NCBI RefSeq assembly: GCF_010730955.1
Contig: NZ_AP022577.1
Coordinates: 4,340,001-4,404,000, forward strand
Reading direction: 5' to 3'
Source: Mycolicibacterium aubagnense
GTDB taxonomy: Bacteria; Actinomycetota; Actinomycetes; Mycobacteriales; Mycobacteriaceae
Length of the DNA stretch: 64,000 bases
Shown: positions 30,291-40,504 of the stretch, one piece after another
Layout: every line of letters starts with the position of its first letter
How positions within the stretch are numbered: position 1 is the first letter of the stretch
Notes under the pieces: generated by a model
The model's input: only the letters and a program-made list of their open reading frames with translations
Databases searched by the model: none
Told to the model about the DNA's origin: nothing
Made by a program: the position numbers and the translations under genes

Positions 30291-31538
30291 CTACCCGCAG
30301 TCGCGGAGCAGCAGGTCCGCGGTGGTCTCCCGGCGGATCAGCGGCCGCACCCGGCGCTCGCACACGGCGATGACCGGTGGCCGGGTCGTCATGGTGAAGT
30401 TCGATGCGGTGCTGTGGTGGTAGGCGCCGGTGCATGCGGTGGCGAGCAGATCGCCGGGGTGGACGTCGTCGGGTAGTTCGAGATCGTCCGCGATGGGGGT
30501 GCCGTCGCGGCCCATGATGGTGGCGCGCCGGACGGGTCCGATCGGGTGCCGGTTGGCAAGGGCCACAGTGTAATTCGCGATCGGTGCGGAGTGCGGGTGG
30601 CTGCCGTCGACGGTGATGACGCTGCTGCCGTCGGTACGCGTCGACACCGACTGAACCCGGTGCAGCGTCACCCCGGCGCGGCCGCTGATCGCCCGGCCGG
30701 GTTCGACGACGAGCCGGGGCCGCGGGAAGCGGTTGGCGGCGCAGGCGGCGTCGAGGGCGTCTTCCAGGAAGTCGGCCAAAGCTGACACGTCGAGTTCGGG
30801 TTCCCCGGTCCGGTAGGCGATGGCGTGCCCGCCGCCGATGTTCAGCTCGGTGAGCACCACGCCGTGGGCCGTCCGCACATCGGCCATGGTGTCGACCATG
30901 CGGCGCACGGCCTCGACGTAGACCTCCGGTTCGGCGATCTGCGTGCCCAGATTGCAGTACAGCCCGACCAACGGCAGTTGCGGGGTGGCCAGCGCCCGGC
31001 GGACGAACGGCAGCACGTCGACGCCCGGCAGCATCTGCAGCAGCATCGCCTGCGGCCGGCGCGCGATCCCCGCCAGATAGGCCATTTCGATCGGGGAGTC
31101 GAGCACGATGCGACCGACGCCGGCGCCGGCCGCGGTCGCCAGTTCGTCCACCGACTTGCCGCTGCCATGCACCACGATGCGCGCGGGGTCCATGCCACCG
31201 GCGAGCGCGGTGGCCAGTTCGGCCGTCGAACACACCGCCATGCCGAGACCGGCGTCGTGTACCCAGCCGGCGACGGTCCTGGTCAGCAGGGACTGGGCGG
31301 CGTAGACCACCTCGACGCCCCGCAACGTGGCCCGGTAGTGCTGGGCCCGCTTGCGGAAGTCGGCTTCATCCAGAACGTATGCGGGTGTGCCGAACTCATC
31401 GGCGACGTCGGTGAGCGCCACTGACCCGACACAAAGTCGTCCCAAGGCGTCGACCTGGGTGGTCGACGGCCAAATGGTGGTGTCGATGCGCGGACGCATG
31501 ACGCCGCGCAGGGACGGCAGGATGTCGAGCAGTGTCAT
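30291..31538 (-). CDS. diaminopimelate-decarboxylase-like protein lacking the PLP lysine
   Basis: The 415-aa protein aligns along its length with LysA of the alanine-racemase/decarboxylase fold. It shows EFGTPAYVLDEADFRKR, HGSGKSVDELATAAGAGVGRIVLDS, LNIGGGHAIAYRTGE, VVEPGRAISG, TGAY and RRETTADLL. The site of the PLP Schiff-base Lys (YAAK in mycobacterial LysA) reads YAAQ, with codon CAG. The catalytic Cys motif (HCESGD) reads RDGTPIADD, and HIGSQ is NLGTQ. The HEDQKFG loop is missing. So the barrel is kept but catalysis as a PLP decarboxylase is unlikely. It may be a binding protein or have another activity. It is divergent from mfd, and the frame is intact with normal codon use. Confidence 0.78.
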   Translation of the reverse strand: MTLLDILPSLRGVMRPRIDTTIWPSTTQVDALGRLCVGSVALTDVADEFGTPAYVLDEADFRKRAQHYRATLRGVEVVYAAQSLLTRTVAGWVHDAGLGMAVCSTAELATALAGGMDPARIVVHGSGKSVDELATAAGAGVGRIVLDSPIEMAYLAGIARRPQAMLLQMLPGVDVLPFVRRALATPQLPLVGLYCNLGTQIAEPEVYVEAVRRMVDTMADVRTAHGVVLTELNIGGGHAIAYRTGEPELDVSALADFLEDALDAACAANRFPRPRLVVEPGRAISGRAGVTLHRVQSVSTRTDGSSVITVDGSHPHSAPIANYTVALANRHPIGPVRRATIMGRDGTPIADDLELPDDVHPGDLLATACTGAYHHSTASNFTMTTRPPVIAVCERRVRPLIRRETTADLLLRDCG

Positions 31539-31645
31539 GGCTCCACCCTGCGCCGGAATTCACTGGGTGAGCGCCCCGTTGACGATCCCTTGACGGGACG
31601 GTGCCCAATATTGACGAAGTCCTGCGAACTACAATCGGAGGCATC

Positions 31646-34600
31646 ATGACCTCCCCGGGGCAGCAATCGATCCAAACCCCGTTGGCGGGGCTCGTCCAAC
31701 TCGCACTCACCGATCCTGGCCTGCAGGAACTGACGCGGCAGGCCGGCGAGGGTGTCGCCGAGCGGGCTTTGGTCGGCCCGGTCAGCGCCCGGCTACCGGT
31801 CGCGGCCGCGCTGGCTGCAGCGGGCCCGGTGCTGGTGGTCACAGCCACCGGCCGCGAGGCCGACGATCTCACCGCCGAACTGCGGGCCGTCTACGGCGAC
31901 GCTGTCGCCTTGTTCCCGTCGTGGGAGACGCTGCCGCACGAGCGGCTGTCGCCCGGCGTCGACACCGTCGGTGCTCGGTTGACCGTGCTGCGCCGGCTGG
32001 CGCTGCCCGATGACGCCCGGCTCGGTCCGCCGCTGCGGGTTGTCGTCACCACGGCCCGGTCGCTGCTGCAGCCACTGGCCGGCGGCGTGACCGACGCCGA
32101 ACCGGTGACTCTGACCATCGGCGGTGAAGCCGACTTCGATGACACCGTGACGCGACTGGTCGAGCTGGCCTACACGCGCGTCGACATGGTCGGCAAGCGC
32201 GGCGAATTCGCCGTTCGCGGCGGCATTCTCGACGTCTTCACGCCGACTGCCGAGCACCCCGTGCGGGTCGAGTTCTGGGGCGACGAGGTCTCCGAGATGC
32301 GGATGTTCTCGGTTGCCGACCAGCGGTCCATCCCGGAGATCGCCGTCGAGACGATGATCGCGGTGCCCTGCCGCGAACTGCTGCTGACCGCCGACGTCCG
32401 CGCACGCGCCGCCGAGATCGGGGCCGGCCTGCCCAGCAACGACAACCAGGTCACCGGCAGCGTCGCCGACATGATGGCGAAGCTGGCCGAGGGCATCCCG
32501 GTCGACGGTATGGAAGCGCTGCTGCCGGTGCTGCGTCCGGGCGAACTGGCGTTGCTCACCGATCGGCTGCCCGCGGGTGCGCCGCTGCTGATCTGCGATC
32601 CGGAGAAGGTCCGCACCCGCGCGGCCGACCTGATCAAGACCGGCCGCGAGTTCCTGGAAGCCTCGTGGTCGGTGGCCGCCGTCGGCGGCGACGCACCGAT
32701 TGACGTTGAGCAGCTTGGTGGTTCGGGCTTCCGGGACTTCGTCGAGATCCGCGAGGCCGCGGCCGCCGGTGGTCACCCGTGGTGGACGCTGAGCCAGCTG
32801 GCCAACGAGACGGCGCTCGAGGTGGACATCCGGCCGGCGCCGTCGGCCCGTAGCCAGCAGAGCCTCGAAGAGATCTTCGCGATGTTGCGGGCGCACATCG
32901 CTACTGGCGGCCTCGCCGCGGTGGTGACCCCGGGCACCGGTACCGCGCACCGTGTGGTCGAGCAGCTGGGTGAATCCGACGTCGCGGCAACGATGTTGGC
33001 GCCCGGTGAGGCGCCGAAGCCCGGCGTCGTCGGCGTGCTCAAGGGGCCGTTGCATGACGGTCTGGTGCTGCCCGGCGTCAACCTGGTGATCATCACCGAG
33101 ACCGATCTGACGGGCAATCGGGCCGCGGTCACCGAGGGCAAAAGGCTTGCCGCCAAACGGCGTAACGTCGTCGACCCGCTGGCCTTGACGGCCGGCGACC
33201 TGGTGGTGCATGACCAGCACGGCATCGGCAAGTTCGTCGAGATGACCGAGCGCGTGGTCGGTGGCGCGCGGCGCGAGTACCTGGTGCTCGAGTACGCGTC
33301 GGCCAAGCGCGGTGGCGGGGCCGACCGGCTGTACGTGCCGATGGACTCACTGGACCAGCTGTCCCGCTACGTCGGTGGGCAGGAACCCACGCTGAGCCGC
33401 CTCGGTGGCAGCGACTGGACCAACACGAAGACCAAGGCGCGCAAGGCGGTTCGCGAGATCGCCGGCGAGCTGGTGTCGCTGTACGCCAAGCGGCAGTCCG
33501 CACCCGGACATGCGTTCGCCCCGGACACCCCGTGGCAGAACGAGATGGAGGACGCGTTCGGCTTCACCGAGACCATGGACCAGCTGACCGCCATCACCGA
33601 GGTCAAGGCCGACATGGAGAAGCCGGTTCCCATGGACCGGGTCATCTGCGGTGACGTCGGCTACGGCAAGACCGAGATCGCGGTCCGCGCGGCGTTCAAG
33701 GCCGTGCAGGACGGCAAGCAGGTCGCGGTGCTGGTGCCGACGACGCTGCTGGCCGATCAGCACCTGCAGACCTTCGCCGCCCGGATGGCCGGCTTCCCGG
33801 TGACGGTCAAGGGGCTGTCCCGATTCACCGATCCGGCCGAATCCCGTTTGGTGATCGAGGGTTTGAAGGACGGATCGGTCGACGTCGTGATCGGTACCCA
33901 CCGGCTGCTGGCGACCGGCGTCACCTGGAAAGACCTCGGCCTGGTGATCGTCGACGAGGAACAGCGGTTCGGTGTCGAGCACAAGGAACACATCAAGTCG
34001 ATGCGCACGCACGTCGACGTGCTGACCATGAGCGCCACCCCGATCCCGCGCACGCTGGAGATGAGCCTCGCGGGCATCCGGGAGATGTCGACCATCCTGA
34101 CGCCGCCCGAGGAACGCTTCCCGGTGCTGACTTACGTTGGGCCGCATGACGATAAGCAGGTCGCTGCCGCCTTGCGTCGCGAGCTGCTGCGCGATGGGCA
34201 GGCGTTCTACATCCACAACCGGGTGAAGTCGATCGACAGCGCGGCCGCGCGCGTGCGCCAGTTGGTGCCCGAGGCGCGGGTCGTGGTGGCCCACGGGCAG
34301 ATGCCCGAGGAGCTGCTGGAGAAGACCGTCGAGGGTTTCTGGAACCGCGACTACGACATCCTGGTGTGCACCACGATCGTCGAGACGGGCCTTGATATTT
34401 CGAACGCCAACACTTTGATCGTCGAGCGGGCCGACACCTTCGGCCTGTCGCAGCTGCACCAGCTGCGTGGCCGCGTCGGCCGCAGCCGCGAACGGGGTTA
34501 CGCGTACTTCCTGTATCCGCCGGAGGTTCCGCTCACCGAGACCGCGCACGACAGGCTGGCCACCATCGCGCAGAACAATGATCTGGGCGCCGGTATGGCG

Positions 34601-35299
34601 GTTGCCATGAAGGACCTGGAGATCCGCGGCGCCGGCAACGTGCTGGGCGTCGAGCAGTCCGGGCACGTCGCCGGCGTCGGCTTCGACCTGTACGTCCGGT
34701 TGGTCGGCGAGGCCGTCGAGGCCTACCGCGCCGCCGTGGACGGCAAAACCATTGCGGCCGTGGAGGAACCGAAGGAAGTGCGGGTCGATCTGCCGATCGA
34801 TGCCCACCTGCCGCCGGACTACATCGGCAGCGACCGGCTGCGGCTCGAGGCCTACCGCAGGCTGGCCGCCGCGTCCGATCATGCGGCCGTCGCCTCCGTC
34901 GTCGAGGAGTTGGTGGACCGCTACGGTCCGCTGCCCGAACCCGCGCAGCGGCTGGTCGCGGTCGCTCGCTTGCGGCTGCTGTGCCGCGAGTACGGCGTCA
35001 CCGAGGTGACTGCGATCTCCGACTCGACCATCCGGCTGACGCCCCTGACGCTCATGGATTCCGGGCAGCTGCGGCTCAAGCGGATGTACCCGGGCGCCAC
35101 GTACCGGGCGACGACGTCGACGGTGCAGATCCCCATTCCGCGGGCCGGTGCGGGCGTGGGCGCACCACGGATCCGCGACCTGGAGCTGGCGCGCGCGGTG
35201 GCCGGACTGCTGCTGGTGCTCGACGGGAAAGCGGCTGGTGAAGTGGATATAACCGACCTGGGAGGTAGCGCAGTGGGCGAACCGGGACAGTCACGATGA
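31646..35299 (+). CDS. mfd: transcription-repair coupling factor
   Basis: The 1217-aa protein has the N-terminal UvrB-like module, an RNA-polymerase-interacting domain ([24 protein letters not shown]) and the RecG-like helicase. Walker A is [17 protein letters not shown] lies in [13 protein letters not shown], followed by [13 protein letters not shown] and [18 protein letters not shown]. The C-terminal TRCF domain is complete. Mfd removes RNA polymerase stalled at lesions and recruits UvrA. The ATG at 31646 follows GGAGG at good spacing; an upstream GTG at 31601 is less likely. Confidence 0.97.
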   Translation: MTSPGQQSIQTPLAGLVQLALTDPGLQELTRQAGEGVAERALVGPVSARLPVAAALAAAGPVLVVTATGREADDLTAELRAVYGDAVALFPSWETLPHERLSPGVDTVGARLTVLRRLALPDDARLGPPLRVVVTTARSLLQPLAGGVTDAEPVTLTIGGEADFDDTVTRLVELAYTRVDMVGKRGEFAVRGGILDVFTPTAEHPVRVEFWGDEVSEMRMFSVADQRSIPEIAVETMIAVPCRELLLTADVRARAAEIGAGLPSNDNQVTGSVADMMAKLAEGIPVDGMEALLPVLRPGELALLTDRLPAGAPLLICDPEKVRTRAADLIKTGREFLEASWSVAAVGGDAPIDVEQLGGSGFRDFVEIREAAAAGGHPWWTLSQLANETALEVDIRPAPSARSQQSLEEIFAMLRAHIATGGLAAVVTPGTGTAHRVVEQLGESDVAATMLAPGEAPKPGVVGVLKGPLHDGLVLPGVNLVIITETDLTGNRAAVTEGKRLAAKRRNVVDPLALTAGDLVVHDQHGIGKFVEMTERVVGGARREYLVLEYASAKRGGGADRLYVPMDSLDQLSRYVGGQEPTLSRLGGSDWTNTKTKARKAVREIAGELVSLYAKRQSAPGHAFAPDTPWQNEMEDAFGFTETMDQLTAITEVKADMEKPVPMDRVICGDVGYGKTEIAVRAAFKAVQDGKQVAVLVPTTLLADQHLQTFAARMAGFPVTVKGLSRFTDPAESRLVIEGLKDGSVDVVIGTHRLLATGVTWKDLGLVIVDEEQRFGVEHKEHIKSMRTHVDVLTMSATPIPRTLEMSLAGIREMSTILTPPEERFPVLTYVGPHDDKQVAAALRRELLRDGQAFYIHNRVKSIDSAAARVRQLVPEARVVVAHGQMPEELLEKTVEGFWNRDYDILVCTTIVETGLDISNANTLIVERADTFGLSQLHQLRGRVGRSRERGYAYFLYPPEVPLTETAHDRLATIAQNNDLGAGMAVAMKDLEIRGAGNVLGVEQSGHVAGVGFDLYVRLVGEAVEAYRAAVDGKTIAAVEEPKEVRVDLPIDAHLPPDYIGSDRLRLEAYRRLAAASDHAAVASVVEELVDRYGPLPEPAQRLVAVARLRLLCREYGVTEVTAISDSTIRLTPLTLMDSGQLRLKRMYPGATYRATTSTVQIPIPRAGAGVGAPRIRDLELARAVAGLLLVLDGKAAGEVDITDLGGSAVGEPGQSR

Positions 35300-35330
35300 C
35301 GGTCAGCGAGAAGCCGGAGGCGGATCGCGC

Positions 35331-36278
35331 ATGACGGTGGTCCTGGTCGATCCGCGCCGCCCGTCGCTCATGCCGATCGATGCGCTGGTCCTGCTCACCG
35401 GCGACGTGCAGTACACCGAGGAATTGCCGGTGAAGGTGCCGTGGTCCTTGCCGTCGGGCCGGCCGGCCTACGGCGATTCCGACAAACCGGCACCGGTGCT
35501 GCTGTCCTCCGATCCGGAACATCCACAGGTGCGCGCCCGGCTGGCCGCAGGCGAGAGGCTGATCGCGGCAGACGGTTCGCAGCCTGGTGAGCGACTCATC
35601 GACGCCGTCACGATGATGGACAAGCTGCGCACCAACGGGCCGTGGGAGAGCGAGCAGACGCACGACTCACTGCGCCGGTACCTGCTGGAAGAGACCTACG
35701 AGCTGTTCGACGCGGTCCGGGGCGGCAATGCCGACGACGTCCGCGAGGAACTCGGAGATGTGTTGCTGCAGGTGCTGTTTCACGCGCGCATCGCCGAGGA
35801 TGCGCCGCTGCACCCGTTCGGCATCGACGACGTCGCCGACACGCTGATTCGCAAACTGGGCAACCGGGTGCCGGCAGTGCTTGCCGGACAGGAGATTTCG
35901 CTGGAAGACCAGATTGCGCAGTGGGAAGAGCGCAAGGCGCTCGAGAAGGCGGCGCGGACGTCGTGCATGGACGAGGTGCCGACGGCGCTGCCGGCGCTGG
36001 CCCTGGCGCAGAAGCTGATCGAACGGACCGGTACGGCCGGGTTGCCCGCCGATCTGCTTCCGGCCGCTCTCACCTCGGTGACCCTCGAGCCCAACGTCGA
36101 CGCCGAAAGTGCCTTGCGCACAGTGGCTCTGGAGTTCATCGATACCGTGCGCGAGGCCGAGCTCCGCATCGTCGCCGCCCGCCGCGGCGAAGAAGTGGCG
36201 GTGGAGTTGGATGCCGCACCGCTGGGTGCGGTGTCAGAGGATGAGTGGCGGGAGCACTGGCCGGTTCAGGACGTCTGA
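35331..36278 (+). CDS. mazG: nucleoside triphosphate pyrophosphohydrolase MazG
   Basis: The 315-aa protein has an N-terminal extension of about 85 residues seen in mycobacterial MazG. The MazG core follows, with metal-binding LLEETYELFDAV and EELGDVLLQVLFHARIAED, then IRKLGNRVPAVLAG. It hydrolyses non-canonical or damaged dNTPs. It lies 31 bp after mfd and is probably co-transcribed with it. Confidence 0.93.
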   Translation: MTVVLVDPRRPSLMPIDALVLLTGDVQYTEELPVKVPWSLPSGRPAYGDSDKPAPVLLSSDPEHPQVRARLAAGERLIAADGSQPGERLIDAVTMMDKLRTNGPWESEQTHDSLRRYLLEETYELFDAVRGGNADDVREELGDVLLQVLFHARIAEDAPLHPFGIDDVADTLIRKLGNRVPAVLAGQEISLEDQIAQWEERKALEKAARTSCMDEVPTALPALALAQKLIERTGTAGLPADLLPAALTSVTLEPNVDAESALRTVALEFIDTVREAELRIVAARRGEEVAVELDAAPLGAVSEDEWREHWPVQDV

Positions 36279-36657
36279 GTCGCGGCCTCGTCGATCAGGT
36301 CGGCCACGGCGGCTGCTCGGTGGCGTGTTTTCTCAGTGGCCCGCCGAACCTGACTGCACGGCGATTTCCGGGCTGTTTTTCCGCCACCAGGTCAGGTTCG
36401 CGCAGCGTCAGGCCCTGCCGTCGTCGAACGCAACTGCACTGCGCTTTGTGAGCCGCCACCTGATTGCGTTCGAGCGTCTGACGATGTCCGCGAATGTGCA
36501 GCCAGGCCGTCCAATCGACCGGATCTGCGAGCTGTACGCACGCTCGCGGCGCAACCTCTCAACCGGAAACTTGGGATCGGTAGCCGGGCGGCTCCGGTGT
36601 GATTGCTCCAACGACGCCGACCGACGAGCGTCCGAAGAACCTGAGGAAGGAATCACC
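36279..36657. other. 379-bp intergenic region without a gene
   Basis: No frame here has a start, ribosome binding site and codon use worth supporting. The left half holds the tandem hairpin repeat (36345-36472). The right half ends with AGGAAGGA, the ribosome binding site of the small membrane protein gene at 36658. Confidence 0.6.
36345..36472. repeat. two tandem hairpin repeats with compensatory changes
   Basis: Unit 1 (36345-36400) has arms CGAACCTGAC and GTCAGGTTCG. Unit 2 (36425-36472) has arms CGAACGCAA and TTGCGTTCG. Both units share the tips CGAAC/GTTCG and the inner words ACTGCAC, GCG and CGCCACC. The variable part of each stem differs between units but stays paired. This is the pattern of a structured palindromic repeat family. 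Confidence 0.7.
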
Positions 36658-36945
36658 ATGAAACTGCCCGCCGTCATCGAACAGCACGTCAACCGCTTCG
36701 ATCGTCAGCAGAGCCTGATCATCGCGATCAGTACCGGCCTGCTGGCCTTCTGGTCGGGCTACCGGGTGGCCTGGTCGCTGTATCTGACCTTCGCCTACGA
36801 CTTCCTGTTCGGCTCGCTGGTCTTCCAGATCGCGCTGTGGGGCGTGATCGGTGCCGCCGCGGCGGTTGCATCATTCGCGTTTTACAACCGCTACCGCACC
36901 GCCGACCAGCCCGGAAATCAGCCGAACAGCGTCGAACCCCAGTAG
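36658..36945 (+). CDS. small membrane protein of unknown function
   Basis: The 95-aa product has a short polar N-terminus (MKLPAVIEQHVNRFDRQQ), two predicted membrane helices (about residues 18-42 and 48-74, the second rich in Ala/Gly), and a hydrophilic tail. AGGAAGGA precedes the ATG at 36658. I do not recognise a family. The 3' end overlaps efeB on the other strand by 28 bp. Both termini are probably on the same side of the membrane. Confidence 0.68.
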   Translation: MKLPAVIEQHVNRFDRQQSLIIAISTGLLAFWSGYRVAWSLYLTFAYDFLFGSLVFQIALWGVIGAAAAVASFAFYNRYRTADQPGNQPNSVEPQ

Positions 36946-38246
36946 TCCGACGAACCATCACGCACACCCGGCGGGCAGGCGAAGATGCCGCTGCCGGTGT
37001 GCGTGATGTATTCGTTCAGGGCGTCGTTCGTGGATAGCTTGGTCTGCATCGGGATGAACGACTCGGCCGGGTTGCGGACGAACGCGATGAAGAACAGCCC
37101 CGCGTCCAGATGGCCGAAACCGTCTGAGCCGTCGGTGAAGTTGTAGCCGCGGCGCAGAATCTGGACGCCGTTGTTGGCCTCGGGGGAGGCCAGCCGCACG
37201 TGGGCGTCCGCGTCGATGAACGGCGCACCGTCGGCGCCCTTGCTGTCGAAATCCAGCGGAGTGAACTCGTCGGTGTACCCGTTGGGTGCGCCGCTACCCT
37301 TCCGCCGGCCGATGACCCGTTCTTGCTCGGTCAACACCGTGCGGTCCCAGGATTCGATGAGCATCCGGATGCGTCGGCTGATCAGGTAGGAGCCGCCCGT
37401 CATCCAGGCCGGTCCGTCGCCGCCCGCGACCCAGATGTGCTTGTCGATGGCCGCCGTGTCCTCGGCCTTGAGATTGTTCGTTCCGTCCTTGAACCCGAAC
37501 AGGTTTCGCGGGGTGGACTGGTTCCGGGTGGTCGACGACGTGCGGCCGAACCCGAGCTGCGAGTACCGCACCGCGACGGTGCCGAAGCCCACGCGGGCCA
37601 GATTGCGGATGGCGTGCACCGCGACCTGCGGGTCATTGGCGCAGGCCTGTACGACGATGTCGCCGCCGCAGCGTGCCGGGTCCAGTTTCTCGTTGCGGAA
37701 TTTGGGCAGGTCCACCAGATGTGCCGGCCGCTGGGCGTCGATGCCGAAGCGGTCCTTGCCGTCCTTGCGGAAGAAGCCAGGGCCGAAACCGATGGTCAGG
37801 GTCAAAGCGGAGGGTGAAAGGCCAAGGGCCTCACCGGTATCCGCCGGCGGCGCGTAGGGATTCAGCCCGATGGCCCCGTTGGCGACGGCCTCATCGCCGC
37901 GCGTCATGCGCTCGGCCATCTCGGTCCATTTCTTCAGCATCGCCACCACGTCGGCCTTCTTGTCCGTCGTGACGTCGAAGGTGGCGAAATGCATCCGGTC
38001 CTGCGCGGCGGTGACGATGCCCGCCTGATGGCTGCCGCGGAATGGCACCGGCTTACTCAGGCTGTCCTCGACCACGGCCGCCGAGGAGCGGCCGGCCAGC
38101 GCACCGGTGGCGGCGGCGCCGACCACAGCGGCCGTCACCCCGGCTGCGCCGAACAGCTTGCGCCGGCTGAGTCCGCCGTGGGCGCCGTGTTCGGTCACGG
38201 CCGGTTCAGTGGTCCCCGGCTGAGTGTCACTGCTTTGCGACGACAC
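36918..38246 (-). CDS. efeB: Dyp-type haem peroxidase EfeB
   Basis: The 442-aa protein starts with a Tat signal (LSRRKLFGAAGVTAAVVGAA). It has the DyP motif GFKDGTNN with the distal Asp, the proximal His in DADAHVRLASPEANNG and the Arg in SRRIRM. EfeB is the haem-dependent periplasmic component of the EfeUOB iron system and may oxidise ferrous iron or act on haem. It overlaps efeO by 20 bp and ends the operon. The Tat signal fits export of a folded haem protein. Confidence 0.94.
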   Translation of the reverse strand: MSSQSSDTQPGTTEPAVTEHGAHGGLSRRKLFGAAGVTAAVVGAAATGALAGRSSAAVVEDSLSKPVPFRGSHQAGIVTAAQDRMHFATFDVTTDKKADVVAMLKKWTEMAERMTRGDEAVANGAIGLNPYAPPADTGEALGLSPSALTLTIGFGPGFFRKDGKDRFGIDAQRPAHLVDLPKFRNEKLDPARCGGDIVVQACANDPQVAVHAIRNLARVGFGTVAVRYSQLGFGRTSSTTRNQSTPRNLFGFKDGTNNLKAEDTAAIDKHIWVAGGDGPAWMTGGSYLISRRIRMLIESWDRTVLTEQERVIGRRKGSGAPNGYTDEFTPLDFDSKGADGAPFIDADAHVRLASPEANNGVQILRRGYNFTDGSDGFGHLDAGLFFIAFVRNPAESFIPMQTKLSTNDALNEYITHTGSGIFACPPGVRDGSSDYWGSTLFG

Positions 38247-39414
38247 CCTGCACCTCGCTGACCTCCTTGCTCAACGCGTCAATCGCTTGCGAAAGCTCTT
38301 GCCGCTCAGGCTCGGTGACCTTGTCGTAAGACACGAAGCCGTCGCCCTGGCGGTACTTGTCCAGCAGCTTCTGGACCTTGTCGAAAGCCGCGTCGACGTC
38401 CTTGCCGAGGTTGGGGTCGCGCTCATCGAGGATCGGGTCCACCGAACCGACCGCGGTGCGCGAGCCGTCGACGTTGGCCTGGAAGTCCCACAGGTCGGTG
38501 TGGCTGAAGATGTCTTCCTCACCGCTGATCTTGGTCTTGGCGATCTCGTCGAGCAGACCCTGTGCGCCACCGGCGATCTTGGTGGAGTCGATGGTCCACT
38601 TCGGATCCTTCACGCCGGCGTCGAGCTCCTTGACATCGGCGACCAGCTGATCGGCCACGGCGCCGCTGTCGGGCTGCAGACCGGTGACCCACAGCTCCTT
38701 CTCCAGGCGGTGGAAGCCGGTCCACTTGTCGCCAGGTTTGACGTCGGCTTCGCGCAGGTCGATGCGGGGGTCCAGGTCGTTCGGGAACGACTCTGCCACC
38801 GGCTCGATGCGCTCGTAGTAGGTGCGGGCCTTCGGGTACAGGGCCTTGGCGCCGGCGACGTCACCCTTCTTCACCGCAGCGGCGAAAGCCTCGGTGGCGG
38901 GCACCAGGTCGCTGGTCTGGGCGATGACGTACTTCTTGTAGAAGTCCGCGGCGTCCTTGAACTTGCCGGTGTCATCGATCTTGACGGTGTCGCCGCTGAC
39001 GGTGAAATCACCGCGGATGCCGTCGCCGACCATGCCGGGCTTGCACGCGGTCTTGTAGGTGCCGGCCTCGGGCAGCTGCACGATCAGCTTGCGCTGCAGG
39101 CCGGGGGAGATGTTCTCGATCTCGCCCATCACCTTGTCACCGGGGCCGTACACGTAGAACTCGGTGACCTTGGTGCCGTTGTTGGTGATGACGAACGTGC
39201 TTGCGCCGGTCTTTGCCGACGTCGCCGACAGCTTGCAGGCGTCGTCGGAGGCGGTCACGGTGATCTCGCCGGAGGCGGACTTGTTCTCGTCCGACTTGGA
39301 GGTGCACGCGGAGACCGCGGTCAGGCCGGCGAGCAGCGCTGCGGAGGCGATTACCGTCTTGCTCCTCGCGTGCGCGGTCAGACCGGCCTTGGCGTTCAGG
39401 GCGGCGAGATTCAC
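38227..39414 (-). CDS. efeO: iron uptake protein EfeO (cupredoxin-M75 domain lipoprotein)
   Basis: The 395-aa exported protein has a signal sequence ending in LTAVSAC (lipobox Cys near residue 37). An N-terminal cupredoxin-like domain (about 50-130) contains TFVITNNGTKVTEFYVYGPG. The M75 imelysin-type domain carries the metal-binding HxxE in WTGFHRLEKELW. EfeO binds iron outside the membrane and delivers it to EfeU. Its GTG at 39414 overlaps the efeU stop by four bases (GTGA). The signal begins about 20 residues in, so the true start may be later. Confidence 0.93.
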   Translation of the reverse strand: MNLAALNAKAGLTAHARSKTVIASAALLAGLTAVSACTSKSDENKSASGEITVTASDDACKLSATSAKTGASTFVITNNGTKVTEFYVYGPGDKVMGEIENISPGLQRKLIVQLPEAGTYKTACKPGMVGDGIRGDFTVSGDTVKIDDTGKFKDAADFYKKYVIAQTSDLVPATEAFAAAVKKGDVAGAKALYPKARTYYERIEPVAESFPNDLDPRIDLREADVKPGDKWTGFHRLEKELWVTGLQPDSGAVADQLVADVKELDAGVKDPKWTIDSTKIAGGAQGLLDEIAKTKISGEEDIFSHTDLWDFQANVDGSRTAVGSVDPILDERDPNLGKDVDAAFDKVQKLLDKYRQGDGFVSYDKVTEPERQELSQAIDALSKEVSEVQGVVAKQ

Positions 39415-40307
39415 TTAGCGGACCTTTCGAGGGGGGCGGCAGGGGCGGGTTTGGCTGCGACAGGTCGCAGGAACAGCGTCAGGACGATCAACAGGTAAGC
39501 CAGCCAGCAGATGAACTGCAGGACAGATGGTGTGGGGCTGACGTTGAACACACCCTGGATTGCTTGGCCGTACCAGGACGACCAGTTGAAGGCGCCGGTG
39601 AGGTCGAACGCCTTGGCCTCGAGGATCGGCAGCCAGCCGACGGTCTGCAGCGCGTGTATCGCGTACGACAAGATGCCCGCGGCGACGACGACGAGGAAGG
39701 CGCCGGTGTACTTGAAGAACTTGGCCAGGTTGATGCGGACCGCGCCTGCGTACATGCCGTAGGCGAATGCGATGGCGATCAGCAAGCCGATGACCAGCCC
39801 GGTCAGTGGCCACGCGGTCTGGGCGTTGGCGTACCCGACCATGAACAGTGCCGTCTCGACGCCTTCGCGGCCTACCGCCAGAAAGGCCAGGGTGGCGACT
39901 GCCCAACCGCCCGTTTCGAGGGCGCGTGCCATGTCGCCGCGCAGCTCACCGGAGATGGAGGCGGCGGCTTTCTTCATCCACAGCACCATGGTGGTCACGA
40001 TGACCACGGCGACGAACGAGGCGACGCCGGCGATGGCCTCGGCCGCGAGTCCGGAGATGGTGTTCTCGCTGAGCTGGATGCTGAGGAACACGCCGATGGT
40101 CGTCGCAATGGCGCCGCCGACCCCCAGCCAGACCCACTTCAGGGCGTCGCGGCGGTCCGACTTCACCAGGAAGGCGATCAGGATGGTGACGACGATCGCA
40201 GTTTCCAGGCCTTCGCGGAGGCCGATCAGCAAGCTGCCGAACAGCTGTGAGGAGATTCCGGGCCCTGCGGCGACGAGCGTTGACGAGACCTCGAAAGGTG
40301 TGGTCAT
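39411..40307 (-). CDS. efeU: FTR1-type iron permease EfeU
   Basis: The 298-aa membrane protein has seven hydrophobic helices and the two REXXE iron motifs in LLIGLREGLETAIVV and LAVGREGVETALFM, as in yeast Ftr1 and E. coli EfeU. It is the ferrous or ferric iron channel of the EfeUOB system. It is the first gene of efeU-efeO-efeB, all coupled by overlaps. IdeR-like sequences lie immediately upstream, one of them covering the ribosome binding region. Confidence 0.94.
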   Translation of the reverse strand: MTTPFEVSSTLVAAGPGISSQLFGSLLIGLREGLETAIVVTILIAFLVKSDRRDALKWVWLGVGGAIATTIGVFLSIQLSENTISGLAAEAIAGVASFVAVVIVTTMVLWMKKAAASISGELRGDMARALETGGWAVATLAFLAVGREGVETALFMVGYANAQTAWPLTGLVIGLLIAIAFAYGMYAGAVRINLAKFFKYTGAFLVVVAAGILSYAIHALQTVGWLPILEAKAFDLTGAFNWSSWYGQAIQGVFNVSPTPSVLQFICWLAYLLIVLTLFLRPVAAKPAPAAPLERSAK

Positions 40308-40316
40308 CCGCAGTCC

Positions 40317-40377
40317 TTAGGTAGGCTAATTCAATAACAGAGGTTTGCCTTGCCAAAGCAAGGTAAGCCCACCTTAA
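40317..40377 (-). promoter_or_regulatory. IdeR/DtxR-like operator region of efeUOB
   Basis: On the minus strand TTAAGGTGGGCTTACCTTG (40377-40359) matches 13 of 19 positions of the IdeR consensus TTAGGTTAGGCTAACCTAA. A second, imperfect box with TTAGGTAGGCTAA on the plus strand (40317-40329) lies 10 bp from the efeU start. Between them is the inverted repeat CCTTGC-CAAA-GCAAGG (40348-40363). Iron-dependent repression of efeUOB is the expected result. Confidence 0.62.
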
Positions 40378-40504
40378 CAGTGGACCGTCAGCAGACCTGA
40401 AGCTCCACAGCAGGAAGGTCGCGCTGCCGGGAGCACTCAGCTCGGCATGCGACGATGGCGGGACGACGAATCCGTCGAGAATCTCATTGCATGGGGGAGT
40501 ACCG

